Notes: generated by a model from the letters alone, not told the origin. A stretch of 64,000 nt of DNA from Piscibacillus halophilus (GCF_900110685.1 NZ_FOES01000002.1:124001-188000); one strand, 5' to 3'; counted from the first letter of the stretch, positions 47,302 to 56,481 are shown. A program made the numbers and translations.

Positions 47302-48153
47302 TTATTGTTTGAAGTGACTGGCAACCTTAATGGTATTATGTAGTAACATGGTAATGGTCATTGGACCGACTCCTTTAGGAACTGGAGTAATTCGCTCGAC
47401 TTTTTCTTTTACTGCTTCAAAGTCCACATCCCCTATAACTCCACCATGTTCCAAGAACGTATTTCCTACATCTACGATTGTTGCCCCAACTTTTACATCA
47501 GCTGCTTGAATGGTATTGGCTTTTCCTGTTGCAACAATTAGTATATCAGCTTGTTTCGTTATATCAGAAAGGTTTTCTGTTTTCGAATGACAATATGTAA
47601 CCGTGGCATCTTGATTTAGAAGTAACTGTCCAATTGGCTTACCAACAATGTTACTTCTACCAACTACAACTGCGTGCTTTCCTTTAGTTTCAACCCTATA
47701 AAATTCTAATAATTTCATAATACCCAACGGAGTACAAGGAATCAGGGCATCTTGCCCGATTTGCATTCTTCCAATATTGATTGGATGAAAGCCATCTACG
47801 TCTTTATTAGGATTGATAAACTCTAATACACGATCTTCGTTAATATGATTAGGCAACGGTAATTGAACTAAAATACCGTGGACATTTGTATCCTTATTTA
47901 ACTTCTCTATTTGATACAGTAATTCCTCTTCACTGATATCTTCTTCAAGTTCTATGACTTGTGAGACAATCCCTACTTTTTCACAAGCCTTCTGTTTCAT
48001 TCTAACGTACGTTTTCGATGCCGGGTTATGTCCAATAATTAGAACCGTTAATTTGGGATGAACACTACTCTGTTTTAAAGCTTCGACCTCGGCTTTTATT
48101 TCTTCACGGATTTGATTCGCTAAAAGATTACCATACATGATGGTTGCCGACAT
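47302..48153 (-). CDS. folD: FolD bifunctional dehydrogenase/cyclohydrolase
   Basis: A 283-residue enzyme oxidising methylene-THF to formyl-THF. The active site TYVRMKQKACEKVGI has the essential lysine; VDGFHPINIGR and VVVGRSNIVGKP follow. Four start codons stand in a row; the ATG at 48153 has AGCAGG at nine bases and gives the B. subtilis length. It is 12 bases ahead of xseA. Confidence 0.95.
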   Translation of the reverse strand: MSATIMYGNLLANQIREEIKAEVEALKQSSVHPKLTVLIIGHNPASKTYVRMKQKACEKVGIVSQVIELEEDISEEELLYQIEKLNKDTNVHGILVQLPLPNHINEDRVLEFINPNKDVDGFHPINIGRMQIGQDALIPCTPLGIMKLLEFYRVETKGKHAVVVGRSNIVGKPIGQLLLNQDATVTYCHSKTENLSDITKQADILIVATGKANTIQAADVKVGATIVDVGNTFLEHGGVIGDVDFEAVKEKVERITPVPKGVGPMTITMLLHNTIKVASHFKQ

Positions 48154-48168
48154 CATCATCACCTGCTT

Positions 48169-48546
48169 TTACATAAATTTAGACAATACTCCATTAATAA
48201 ATTTACCAGACTTTTCTTCATTGAATCGTTTCGCAAGCTCGACTGCTTCATTTACTGATACTTCTTTCGGGACACTATCTTCATAAAGCATTTCGTATAC
48301 AGCAATTCTTAAAACCGTTTTTTCGACTGTTGCGATCCGATTGAAAGACCAATGTTCTAATTTATCTGAGATCTCTTGGTCAATTTCACTTAAATGACTC
48401 ATCACACCATTAATTAATTTCTTACTATATCCGTTCAAATCTTCTTGTAACGATTCAGTCATATTTTGATAAGAGACATTTTTATTAATATCTATTTGAT
48501 ACAAGGCTTGAACAGCCCTCTCTCTAGCTTGTCTACGTTCTTCCAT
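48169..48546 (-). CDS. nusB: transcription antitermination factor NusB
   Basis: A 125-residue all-helical RNA-binding protein for rRNA antitermination. RRQARERAVQALYQIDIN and VSVNEAVELAKRFNEEKSGKFINGVLSKF are the family ends. First gene of the nusB-folD-xseAB-ispA-OLE-oapA-dxs run, after a terminator. Confidence 0.95.
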   Translation of the reverse strand: MEERRQARERAVQALYQIDINKNVSYQNMTESLQEDLNGYSKKLINGVMSHLSEIDQEISDKLEHWSFNRIATVEKTVLRIAVYEMLYEDSVPKEVSVNEAVELAKRFNEEKSGKFINGVLSKFM

Positions 48547-48633
48547 GCTACTTCTCCTTTTTAGTGCCTTATTAAAATATCCTTTATTATCCTACCACGT
48601 CCAATACTAGTTTACCACGATTTTTATGAGAAG

Positions 48634-48673
48634 ATAAAAGAAGACCTGTTAGGGCATCATCCCCCAACAAGTC
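48634..48673 (-). terminator. terminator of accBC-asp23
   Basis: GACTTGTT plus GGG (minus) pairs with CCC and AACAGGTC around the loop (48643-48673), one bulged base, followed by TTCTTTT. Confidence 0.8.
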
Positions 48674-48681
48674 ATCTGTTT

Positions 48682-49083
48682 TTAAGCTTTATGATCTTTT
48701 TCTAGATCTTCCTGTTTATCTTCGATTTGAACACCGACGACATGAACGTTAATTTCTAAAATTTCAAGAGCCGTCATATTTTTTAACGTAGACCGGATAC
48801 TATCTTGGATTTTTTGAGCAACGGTTGGAATCGATACCCCGTAATCCAATACAGTAAAGACATCGATTACAATTCCATTCTCGGACAGGTCCACTCTTAC
48901 ACCTTTACCATGCTTCTTTTTACCAAAACGCTCTGTGACGTTAGATGCCAAATTACCACGCATGTTAGCGACACCTGAAACCTCATTAGCAGCAATTCCA
49001 GCAATGACTTCAATGACTTCTGGAGCAATTTCAACTTTACCTAATTGGTCATCACTTACATTCAAGAGTTGCTTATCTTCCAT
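48682..49083 (-). CDS. yqhY: Asp23-family protein (YqhY)
   Basis: A 133-residue Asp23/Gls24-domain protein. The core IAPEVIEVIAGIAANEVSGVANM and VDLSENGIVIDVFTVLDYGVSIP is typical. It is encoded directly after accC with no gap and is expected to tie acetyl-CoA carboxylase expression to lipid demand; in B. subtilis YqhY is linked to regulation of this enzyme. Localisation cannot be told from sequence. Confidence 0.9.
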   Translation of the reverse strand: MEDKQLLNVSDDQLGKVEIAPEVIEVIAGIAANEVSGVANMRGNLASNVTERFGKKKHGKGVRVDLSENGIVIDVFTVLDYGVSIPTVAQKIQDSIRSTLKNMTALEILEINVHVVGVQIEDKQEDLEKDHKA

Positions 49084-50463
49084 TTACTTCACCTCTTTTG
49101 CCGATTCTTCCGATAATACATCATACTCTTCTAAGAATTTGGTGTTAAAATCTCCATCCACAAACACTGGATGGTTCATCATACGTTTATGGAAAGAAAT
49201 GGTCGAATGTATGCCATCGATCACAAATTCATCAAGAGATCGATCCATTCTTCTTATTGCCTCATCTCTAGTATTACCATAAGTAATCAACTTTGCAATC
49301 ATTGAATCGTAATAAGGTGGGATGTTCCAGCCTGAATATGCAGCAGAATCAACTCTTACACCAAAACCTCCAGGTGGTAAATACATTTCAACCTTCCCAG
49401 CTGAAGGCATAAAGTTACGGAACGGATTTTCAGCATTGATTCGACATTCAATTGCCCAACCTTCAAATTTTATATCTTCTTGTTTGAAAGTTAATTTTTC
49501 TCCATTTGCAACCTTGATTTGTTCTTTTATTAAATCAACTCCCGTAACCATTTCAGTAACAGGGTGTTCTACTTGAATGCGTGTGTTCATTTCCATAAAG
49601 TAGAAATTACCTTGTTTACGGTCGTAAATAAATTCAATCGTACCAGCACCGACATAATCAACAGCTTCTGCAGCCTTAACTGCCGCTTGACCCATTTGCT
49701 GGCGAGTTTTTTCATCAATAGCTGGAGATGGAGTTTCTTCTATTAGTTTTTGAAGGCGACGTTGAACCGTACAATCACGTTCACCTAAATGGACTGTATT
49801 ACCGTGTTGATCGGCTAGAACTTGAATTTCAACATGTCGGAAATCCTCAATAAATTTCTCTAAATAAACACCCGGATTACCAAAAGCTGTTTCCGCTTCA
49901 TTTTGTGTTAATCGAATTCCTTTAACAAGTTCTTCTTCATCTCTTGCTACACGAATCCCTTTACCACCACCACCGGCAGTAGCTTTGATAATAACTGGGT
50001 ATCCGATTTCTTCAGCAACTTTTTTTCCTTCTTCAACATCTTTAATAATTCCGTCTGAGCCTGGGACAATTGGAACATTTGCCTGTCGCATTGTCTCACG
50101 TGCAACGTCTTTAGTTCCCATTTTTGAAATTGAGTCAGCACTAGGACCGATAAAGGTCACATTGCAAGCCTCACACATTTCGGCGAAATCAGCATTTTCA
50201 GATAAGAATCCATAACCAGGATGAATGGCATCTGAGTCTGTTAATTTGGCTAGACTCATAATATTCGTTTTATTTAAGTAACTGTCTTTGCTCAACGTAG
50301 GTCCAACACAATAAGCTTCATCAGCCAATTGTGCATGTAAGGAATCTTTATCAGCTTCTGAGTAGATTGCAACCGTTTCGATTCCTAACTCTTTGCATGC
50401 ACGTATAACTCTTACTGCAATTTCCCCTCTGTTAGCAATTAATACTTTTTGAATCACGGACAA
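49084..50463 (-). CDS. accC: acetyl-CoA carboxylase biotin carboxylase
   Basis: A 459-residue ATP-grasp enzyme that carboxylates biotin on AccB. The nucleotide loop is KATAGGGGKGIRVAR; HPGYGFLSENADFAEMCE and FYFMEMNTRIQVEHPVTE are diagnostic. It starts ten bases after accB ends. It may also serve the YqjD-type carboxyltransferase, which has no biotin carboxylase of its own nearby. Confidence 0.96.
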   Translation of the reverse strand: MSVIQKVLIANRGEIAVRVIRACKELGIETVAIYSEADKDSLHAQLADEAYCVGPTLSKDSYLNKTNIMSLAKLTDSDAIHPGYGFLSENADFAEMCEACNVTFIGPSADSISKMGTKDVARETMRQANVPIVPGSDGIIKDVEEGKKVAEEIGYPVIIKATAGGGGKGIRVARDEEELVKGIRLTQNEAETAFGNPGVYLEKFIEDFRHVEIQVLADQHGNTVHLGERDCTVQRRLQKLIEETPSPAIDEKTRQQMGQAAVKAAEAVDYVGAGTIEFIYDRKQGNFYFMEMNTRIQVEHPVTEMVTGVDLIKEQIKVANGEKLTFKQEDIKFEGWAIECRINAENPFRNFMPSAGKVEMYLPPGGFGVRVDSAAYSGWNIPPYYDSMIAKLITYGNTRDEAIRRMDRSLDEFVIDGIHSTISFHKRMMNHPVFVDGDFNTKFLEEYDVLSEESAKEVK

Positions 50464-50472
50464 TCCCCTCCT

Positions 50473-50982
50473 TTACTTCTTCTTCACTCTGAACAATGGT
50501 TGTCCGTATTCGACAAGTTCACCGTTATCAACTAGCACTTCTACAATCTCACCTTTTACTTCTGCTTCAATTTCGTTAAATAATTTCATGGCTTCTACAA
50601 TACATACAACCGTATTGGACTCAACTGAAGCGCCTACTTGGACATACGGATCATCATCTGGTGAAGGGGATGCATAGAAAGTTCCGACCATAGGGGAAAC
50701 GATTTCATGATCATAGTCCACTTTAGATGTTGGTTGTTCTTCTTTAGGTTCAGTTTTCACTTCTTCTTTAGGTTCGGCTTTCTCTTCAACCGTATTCACT
50801 GGTGCAGTTTGCTGTGGTGCTTCTTGAACTGGCTGTGTGTTTACCGGTTTACTGACCGTTACAACTTCACCATTTTCTTTTTTTAATGTTATCTTGGTAC
50901 CATTAGATTCATAAGTAAAATCGGAAATCGATGATTCATCAATAAGTTTAATTAATTCACGAACTTCTTGTACTTTTAGCAT
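50473..50982 (-). CDS. accB: acetyl-CoA carboxylase biotin carrier protein
   Basis: A 169-residue carrier. The N-terminal association region (~1-45) is followed by a proline/glutamate-rich linker and the biotinyl domain; biotin attaches to K133 in [14 protein letters not shown] FapR-like box and a SigmaA promoter precede it. Confidence 0.95.
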   Translation of the reverse strand: MLKVQEVRELIKLIDESSISDFTYESNGTKITLKKENGEVVTVSKPVNTQPVQEAPQQTAPVNTVEEKAEPKEEVKTEPKEEQPTSKVDYDHEIVSPMVGTFYASPSPDDDPYVQVGASVESNTVVCIVEAMKLFNEIEAEVKGEIVEVLVDNGELVEYGQPLFRVKKK

Positions 50983-51004
50983 AATATTGGCACTCCTTTT
51001 ACTT

Positions 51005-51021
51005 TTAATAACAGGTACTAA
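51005..51021. promoter_or_regulatory. FapR-like operator before accB
   Basis: On the minus strand TTAGTACCTGTTATTAA, whose left part TTAGTACCTG is the FapR half-site of fatty-acid gene promoters. It lies just past the predicted start point of the accB promoter and before the ribosome site, the usual place for FapR sites. Confidence 0.7.
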
Positions 51022-51036
51022 TAATTCCTACTAAAT

Positions 51037-51066
51037 ATTGTACGATAAATAACTAATTAACTTCAA
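51037..51066 (-). promoter_or_regulatory. SigmaA promoter of accBC-yqhY
   Basis: Minus strand TTGAAG (51061-51066), 18 bases, TACAAT (51037-51042). Confidence 0.6.
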
Positions 51067-51104
51067 CTTATCTTTTGTTTTTTTAAACAAAGCTTTAAAA
51101 ATAA

Positions 51105-51141
51105 TCAATAATAAATCCCATACCTTTACGATATGGGACTT
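51105..51141 (-). terminator. terminator of the spoIIIA operon
   Basis: AAGTCCCATA (minus, 51132-51141) pairs with TATGGGATTT (51113-51122) with one G-T pair and a 9-base loop, then a T-rich tract. Confidence 0.8.
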
Positions 51142-51154
51142 CAAGGAATTATTT

Positions 51155-51805
51155 TTAGACGTCATCTTCTTGTAAGCTTACTCTGACATCCATAATACCA
51201 AATTCGTCTCTTGCCATTTGCATGATCTGATTAGCTTCAGTCTTAGAAAGTTCGTCCGCTATAACTGTAATAGTTACAACATCTTCCTCTTTTTGAACCA
51301 ATACATCACGGTAATCCTTTTCATACTGAATCGTGTTTTCTAACTTAGATTCTTTTTGAGCTGCAGTTTCAATTTCATGTATTTTTTCCATTGCTTCATT
51401 CTTTTCTTCTGCAGATGAGTCAGAAGACGCTAATACTGATTCCCATTGTTCTTTTAATTCACTGCGAGTATCTTCCTTTTCCAAACGAGTCGTCGCAAAT
51501 AACTCGTCCACAGTCATACCAGATACATCAAGTTCGCTTCCTTCTGATTCAGCCCCTTCTCCTTCAGTGCCTTCTTCTTCTCCCTCAGTACCTTTTTCTT
51601 CATCAGTACCTTCTTCATCATTTTGGTTTTCTTCATCTAAAGGTAATTCGCCTTGAGTCTCTTCAGTCTCTTCATTTTGATTTTCTTCATCATCAGCCGG
51701 TCCAACCACTTCAACATCATTTGGAGAAGTCATATAAAAGACGCTTAATACAATAAGTAAACTTAACATTGTAATTAACCATACAGTTTGTTTTTTTAAT
51801 ACCAT
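51155..51805 (-). CDS. spoIIIAH: stage III sporulation protein AH
   Basis: A 216-residue single-pass membrane protein (TVWLITMLSLLIVLSVFYM) of the mother cell that bridges to SpoIIQ of the forespore. Between the helix and the YscJ-like C-terminal domain (~130-216) is a very acidic, low-complexity linker (~33-95) made almost only of Glu, Asp, Asn, Gly and Ser. The C-terminal ring-forming domain ends VVTITVIADELSKTEANQI..ARDEFGI.DVRVSL. Last gene of the operon. Confidence 0.94.
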   Translation of the reverse strand: MVLKKQTVWLITMLSLLIVLSVFYMTSPNDVEVVGPADDEENQNEETEETQGELPLDEENQNDEEGTDEEKGTEGEEEGTEGEGAESEGSELDVSGMTVDELFATTRLEKEDTRSELKEQWESVLASSDSSAEEKNEAMEKIHEIETAAQKESKLENTIQYEKDYRDVLVQKEEDVVTITVIADELSKTEANQIMQMARDEFGIMDVRVSLQEDDV

Positions 51806-51808
51806 TCA

Positions 51809-52438
51809 TTATTCCTCCCTATCTTTTGGCAATACTGAAATTCTATGAGTTGAAACATCAAGTAACCTTGATACAGCTTCAACCACGTTTTGCTTCTTCT
51901 GTACGTTATCAACCCCCTCCGCAATGACTAGGACACCTCGAACGGACGGATATTTTTGTTGAATTAGTAATGGTTCTTCAGAGTTGTTCTTTCTGACGAT
52001 GACTGTTTGATGTTCGACGGTTTCATCCTCGACTTCTCGAGTTCCACCATTTTGATCAGTTTCACTAGTCCGTTGGTGACCCGTTATCGTGTTTTTTTCA
52101 TAAACTTTAGTTGATGATGCTTCCAATTGGAGCATAACTTGTACATTTGAAACGCCTTGTAAATTTTCTAAGGCGGTTGTTAACTCTTCTTGCATTTGAT
52201 TCCTTAACTCACTAGCGACATCATCTTCAGAATTTGATTGATTCTCTTCATTTTTATCTAAGAAAACTTCCTCCTCATCAACACTAGGAGGTTGCTCTTG
52301 TTGAGAATTACCCGAAAATATATTTGATACGATTAAAAACAATAAACCGACTAAACCAATGAGTATAATATAGGATCGTTTTGTAGGCTGATTACTATCA
52401 TCCTTCATCTTAAAAATCTTCTTTAAACTCTGAAACAT
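51809..52438 (-). CDS. spoIIIAG: stage III sporulation protein AG
   Basis: A 209-residue protein with one membrane helix (SYIILIGLVGLLFLIVSNIF) and a secretin/YscJ-like domain that forms a large ring in the channel between mother cell and forespore. ATG at 52438 follows GGAAGGAG; the TTG further up is not a likely start. TLENLQGVSNVQVMLQLEAS and KYPSVRGVLVIAEGVDN lie in the conserved domain. Confidence 0.94.
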   Translation of the reverse strand: MFQSLKKIFKMKDDSNQPTKRSYIILIGLVGLLFLIVSNIFSGNSQQEQPPSVDEEEVFLDKNEENQSNSEDDVASELRNQMQEELTTALENLQGVSNVQVMLQLEASSTKVYEKNTITGHQRTSETDQNGGTREVEDETVEHQTVIVRKNNSEEPLLIQQKYPSVRGVLVIAEGVDNVQKKQNVVEAVSRLLDVSTHRISVLPKDREE

Positions 52439-52440
52439 CC

Positions 52441-53046
52441 TTACTCTCCTTCCCAAACAAGTTGAATTTGATTTTCTGCAACGTTTAACTTAGTAGCAAT
52501 CATTTTTTTGATTGAAGCTTCATCTTCGTGATTTTGCTGTCTGTTTTTTGATGGTATAGAAACGATTTCAACTTCTTCTATCTGGTTGTCCATTTCTTCT
52601 TCAAGATGAAATGTCAGCATCTCAATGTCGTCAGCACTAATATTTTCAGATTCGATAGATTCATCAACTTGAAGATCTACAGATTTTAATGAAACGTTAT
52701 ACTCCTCTTTAAGGTCCTGCTCTACTAATTGATTTATTTCTAGTTGTAACTGTTCTAATATATATGCATGTTGTGAGTCTTGTATTTCACTTTTTTTAGA
52801 ATTTATTTCATCTTCTAAATCACTTCCTAGCATTTCTTCCATTGAAACCTCCCATGATTCCACGTACTGATTAGGATTAATGTTAAAAAGTTCAGTTATT
52901 GGATGCAGAAATAATAGAAAAATAACTAAGCCAAAGACTAATTTAATGACCTTGTCGTGTTTCGTAGACGGAACTAGAAGTGATATAAAAGTTGCTATAA
53001 ATATAAAAAATACAATTTGTGAGATCCATTCAGTTATAAAAGACAT
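52441..53046 (-). CDS. spoIIIAF: stage III sporulation protein AF
   Basis: A 201-residue protein with two N-terminal helices (ISQIVFFIFIATFISLLV and VIKLVFGLVIFLLFLHPI) and a charged extracytoplasmic part. It begins the C-terminal half of the spoIIIA operon; its stop is two bases from spoIIIAG's start. Confidence 0.93.
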   Translation of the reverse strand: MSFITEWISQIVFFIFIATFISLLVPSTKHDKVIKLVFGLVIFLLFLHPITELFNINPNQYVESWEVSMEEMLGSDLEDEINSKKSEIQDSQHAYILEQLQLEINQLVEQDLKEEYNVSLKSVDLQVDESIESENISADDIEMLTFHLEEEMDNQIEEVEIVSIPSKNRQQNHEDEASIKKMIATKLNVAENQIQLVWEGE

Positions 53047-53059
53047 GGCTGATCACCTC

Positions 53060-54226
53060 TTATCGAACCATTAAGGTTAAGTTACCAACAATAATCAACA
53101 TCACTAATGCAAAGAAAAACATTAATGAAACGGCCAATAATGCTGCTAATATATATAAAATGTGCTTTCCCATTGTTTCAATAGCCTCAATAATTGGACC
53201 ATCTGCTACCGGCTGTAATAATGCTGCAGATAACTTGAAAATTAATCCTAAAACTAATACTTTCAATACTGGGAATAATGTAATGATTAATATTAATACG
53301 ACGCCTGCTATTCCGATAGAATTTTTTAATAATACAGAAGCTGATAAGACGGTATCAGTAGCATCCGTAAACATCCTCCCTATAACTGGAATGAAATTAC
53401 TCGTTACAAATTTGGCTGCTCTAATTGCGATTCCATCAGTAACTGCTGCGTTAACTCCCTGAAGCGACATAATCGAAACAAAGAGCATAAGAAAGGCTCC
53501 TAGTACAATAAAAGCGATTTGCCTAATGAGGTTTGCTAATTTTGTTACGTTATATTCGTTATTAATGGTGCTGGCAATATTTAAAATGGCGGATAAAAAG
53601 AAAAGCGGTAGCACGACTTTACTAATTAAAATCCCACTCACTTGTACAAATACGAGAATAATAGGTTGAAAAAATGCAACCGAAGCTACATTTCCAAAAG
53701 CCGCCATTAAACTTAACATTAAAGGTAATAATGCAATCATGAAGTTCCCCATAGCATCTACGGCATTTGTTGCATATTCAACAGCATGATAAAAACTAGT
53801 GACAGCTATGGTTAATAACACACCAAAAATAACTAAATAACTGACTTTAGATACAGTCTCGTTTTCGAAAGAACCAATTAATAGTTTTAAAAAAACGCTT
53901 AATAGCGTTAAAAAAATCAGCATCCCCAGTAACTTTCCATTAACAATCCATTCATTGACGAAGAAGCTCAAAATACCTGAAAGCCAATATTTCAAAGTAA
54001 ATACTGATCCATCTTGTACAGAGTCTAACCAGTGATCTTGAGAAGAAAATGGTAAATACTCGCGGTAATTGGCTAAGATCTGTTGCCACTGTGCTTGCAT
54101 TTCTTCACTCTCGGCCCATTCCGTTGGTACCTCAAATAATTGATTGCGCTCCGTTGCTTGTATCATGACATCCATTTGAGAAACTATTAAAATAGCAACA
54201 GTACAGGCCAATACAATCTTCTTCAT
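53060..54226 (-). CDS. spoIIIAE: stage III sporulation protein AE
   Basis: A 388-residue multi-pass membrane protein, with an N-terminal signal-like helix (IVLACTVAILIVSQMDVMI) and about seven further helices. It resembles a channel or permease component of the SpoIIIA-SpoIIQ feeding tube. KVVLPLFFLSAILNIAST and FVTSNFIPVIGRMFTDATDT are the usual conserved stretches. Confidence 0.94.
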   Translation of the reverse strand: MKKIVLACTVAILIVSQMDVMIQATERNQLFEVPTEWAESEEMQAQWQQILANYREYLPFSSQDHWLDSVQDGSVFTLKYWLSGILSFFVNEWIVNGKLLGMLIFLTLLSVFLKLLIGSFENETVSKVSYLVIFGVLLTIAVTSFYHAVEYATNAVDAMGNFMIALLPLMLSLMAAFGNVASVAFFQPIILVFVQVSGILISKVVLPLFFLSAILNIASTINNEYNVTKLANLIRQIAFIVLGAFLMLFVSIMSLQGVNAAVTDGIAIRAAKFVTSNFIPVIGRMFTDATDTVLSASVLLKNSIGIAGVVLILIITLFPVLKVLVLGLIFKLSAALLQPVADGPIIEAIETMGKHILYILAALLAVSLMFFFALVMLIIVGNLTLMVR

Positions 54227-54244
54227 AGGACGATCCCTTCTTCA

Positions 54245-54634
54245 TTAACTCGGAATAAAATGCATTAATGTCTCAAGTACTGCAATAAAAATTGGTAGAG
54301 CGAACAATATAATGAATATTTTTCCGACTAATTCAACTTTAATAGCAATTGCTTCTAAGTCCGCGTCCTTTAATAACTGAGCCGTAAATTCTGTTATATA
54401 AGCAATTCCGATTACTTTAAAAATCGTATCTAGGTGAAGAAGCGACACATTAAAACGTGAAACTATTTGTTGAATCACATCAAATAATTGTGAAACTTTA
54501 TCCAAAATAAATATAAAAACAATAACTCCAGTAATGACGATCAACAAAAAGCCTATTGTTTCATGTTTTTCACGCACTAGAACAATTAACATCGCCGCTA
54601 CAATCACAACGGTTAATATCTGAAGTATTTGCAT
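54245..54634 (-). CDS. spoIIIAD: stage III sporulation protein AD
   Basis: A 129-residue protein with four membrane helices, resembling type III export FliQ/SpaQ-type parts together with SpoIIIAC. Its start overlaps the spoIIIAC stop by one base (TAATG). Confidence 0.93.
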   Translation of the reverse strand: MQILQILTVVIVAAMLIVLVREKHETIGFLLIVITGVIVFIFILDKVSQLFDVIQQIVSRFNVSLLHLDTIFKVIGIAYITEFTAQLLKDADLEAIAIKVELVGKIFIILFALPIFIAVLETLMHFIPS

Positions 54635-54858
54635 TACATAAATAAACCTCTAATAATGGTTTGTAATAGGAATACAGATTTAATCTGTTGAAAAAGTCTT
54701 GATAGATGATCGACTACTATGACGAGAACAATTACAAACCCAATTAAGGTAGCCCATTGAGCTATGTCTTCTTTCCCCATTTGTTTTAAAATGGTGTGGA
54801 TCATAGCGACTACAATTCCTATCCCAGCTACTTGAAATAATAAATATACATCGGTCAT
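54634..54858 (-). CDS. spoIIIAC: stage III sporulation protein AC
   Basis: A 74-residue protein with two membrane helices (FQVAGIGIVVAMIHTILK and WATLIGFVIVLVIVVDHL). GKEDIAQWATLIGF is the family signature. Slightly longer than the usual 64-68 residues. Confidence 0.93.
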   Translation of the reverse strand: MTDVYLLFQVAGIGIVVAMIHTILKQMGKEDIAQWATLIGFVIVLVIVVDHLSRLFQQIKSVFLLQTIIRGLFM

Positions 54859-54878
54859 CTATCTGAACCTCCCATTTT

Positions 54879-55391
54879 TTAAATGAAAATCAACGTTAAC
54901 AATAGACCAAATAATACTCCTAGCGCGCGAAACATATTAGAAAAACGCTTCTCTTCTTCTGATGCGTCAGTTAATTCTCTTTGAAGGTGAACTTTGGCAA
55001 GTTGAATTTGTTTTTGTTGTTGCTCTAAATTATGAACTCCTAGAGTTTGTCCAAATTGTATAAAGATCTCTTTTTCACGCTCTTTCATAGCTGTATGATC
55101 CCATTTTTTAAGAAATGTCTGTTCCCATAAGTTTTGTAGTGAATCATTACTTTTTACTAGCTGTTCTGCTATGTCGTAAAAGATATAACTTAATGGTGCT
55201 GTTAATTGTTTTGATATTTTATAAAGTACCTCGTGTATGGGCTCTTGCCCATACACCATTTCAGCCTCCATAATTTGAAGTGCATGTAGTAACTCGCGAA
55301 TCTGTTTCGGTCTTTTCGCGTAATTTCTAGCGATATCGATTCCGACCCACGTGCACGTGAACAGTATCAGAATAGCTCCGATCCACTTCAT
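54879..55391 (-). CDS. spoIIIAB: stage III sporulation protein AB
   Basis: A 170-residue protein with a helix at each end, similar to type II secretion GspF. The start MKWIGAILILFTCTWVGIDI agrees with the family and has AAGGGG upstream. The first 65 bases overlap the end of spoIIIAA in another frame, a much longer overlap than usual. Confidence 0.93.
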   Translation of the reverse strand: MKWIGAILILFTCTWVGIDIARNYAKRPKQIRELLHALQIMEAEMVYGQEPIHEVLYKISKQLTAPLSYIFYDIAEQLVKSNDSLQNLWEQTFLKKWDHTAMKEREKEIFIQFGQTLGVHNLEQQQKQIQLAKVHLQRELTDASEEEKRFSNMFRALGVLFGLLLTLIFI

Positions 55392-56322
55392 TGCGATTTC
55401 CCCTTAAGCTTTTGGTTAATATTTCAAAGTCTTTTTTATACACACCCTCGACTTGGCCTGGTTCTCCTTGATGATTAAGCAGAATATATCGTTCAAAAAC
55501 TTTGTCTTGAAAAAGTGGCTGTAAAGAAGGTCGTTTTCTAATTTCATCTAATGAATAACCATGGATACTGCAAATAACCTGAACCCCAGCTAATACAGCT
55601 TCTTTAATACTTCTCACATCCCGATCATCACCTATTTCATCTACGACTAGTACCTCTGGTGACATAGATCGAATCATCATCATCATTCCTTCTGCTTTAG
55701 GACAATCTGCCATAATATCTGTTCTCATCCCTACATCATGCTGTGGTATACCTTGAAATGGAGCGGCTATTTCAGAACGTTCATCAATTAAAGAAACACG
55801 GTGGCCATTGTTTCCGTAAAGTCCATCGCTAATGGAACGAACCATATCTCTAAGCAAGGTTGTTTTACCACTTTTGGGAGCTCCGATGATAACGGTGTTA
55901 CAGATTTTATTTGTGTTTGGATCGTAAATGTTTGGCATAATATGTTTAGCAGACCCTTTATGTTCTTTAGCTACTCGTATATTAAATGACGAAATATGAG
56001 TAATCGCTTGAACTTGTCCATTAGACAACGAAACTTTTCCTGCAATCCCGATTCGATGCCCGCCACGAATGGTAATATATCCATTTCTAAATTCTTCTTC
56101 CATTCGATAAACGGAGTGCTGGCTTATTTTTCCTAAAAACTCTTTCGCATCTTGCTCATTAAAAATATACCGATCGTTAAACTCTGTTTTATGGTGAAAA
56201 ACAAACTCTATCGGCTTATGAATTCTTAGTCTAATTTCTTCAAGCTGATCCTTGTGGCGAGGATTTAACTGTAAAAGCATATGTTCAATTGCAGCAGGTA
56301 GCATATCTAATATTTCTTTCAT
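55327..56322 (-). CDS. spoIIIAA: stage III sporulation protein AA (ATPase)
   Basis: A 331-residue secretion-type ATPase energising the SpoIIIA complex from the mother cell. Walker A: IIGAPKSGKTTLLRDM; Walker B: VLVVDEIGDD. The ATG at 56322 is placed by AGGAGG at six bases; ATG codons just before are too close. At 331 residues it is about 25 longer than in B. subtilis, the extra part being the C-terminal tail that overlaps spoIIIAB. Driven by a SigmaE promoter. Confidence 0.94.
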   Translation of the reverse strand: MKEILDMLPAAIEHMLLQLNPRHKDQLEEIRLRIHKPIEFVFHHKTEFNDRYIFNEQDAKEFLGKISQHSVYRMEEEFRNGYITIRGGHRIGIAGKVSLSNGQVQAITHISSFNIRVAKEHKGSAKHIMPNIYDPNTNKICNTVIIGAPKSGKTTLLRDMVRSISDGLYGNNGHRVSLIDERSEIAAPFQGIPQHDVGMRTDIMADCPKAEGMMMMIRSMSPEVLVVDEIGDDRDVRSIKEAVLAGVQVICSIHGYSLDEIRKRPSLQPLFQDKVFERYILLNHQGEPGQVEGVYKKDFEILTKSLRGNRNEVDRSYSDTVHVHVGRNRYR

Positions 56323-56347
56323 CATCATCCTCCTATTAGATATCACT

Positions 56348-56376
56348 ATTCTATGAACGCTATCTTTCGATTATGA
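56348..56376 (-). promoter_or_regulatory. SigmaE promoter of spoIIIA operon
   Basis: Minus strand TCATAAT (56370-56376) matches six of seven -35 positions, then 14 bases, then CATAGAAT (56348-56355), seven of eight of the -10 CATACAMT. It sits 26 bases before the spoIIIAA start, as expected for a mother-cell sporulation operon. Confidence 0.75.
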
Positions 56377-56424
56377 AAAGAGTTTAGTAAATCTATTAAA
56401 TTTATAATTAAGATTAAAATACAC

Positions 56425-56457
56425 AAAAAAAGAAGCACCTTAGAAAGGTACTTCTTT
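56425..56457 (-). terminator. terminator of papA-efp operon
   Basis: AAAGAAGTACCTT (minus) pairs with AAGGTGCTTCTTT around a 3-base loop, with a T run of seven at 56425-56431. Confidence 0.85.
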
Positions 56458-56481
56458 ATAATCAACTTTATTCTCATTTAG

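Noticed and set aside
48935-49282. A 115-codon frame opposite accC/yqhY
   Set aside because: Spans the junction of two certain genes on the other strand; codon use is that of an antisense shadow.
51391-51756. A 121-codon frame opposite spoIIIAH
   Set aside because: His/Leu/Gln-rich low-complexity shadow of the acidic linker of SpoIIIAH.
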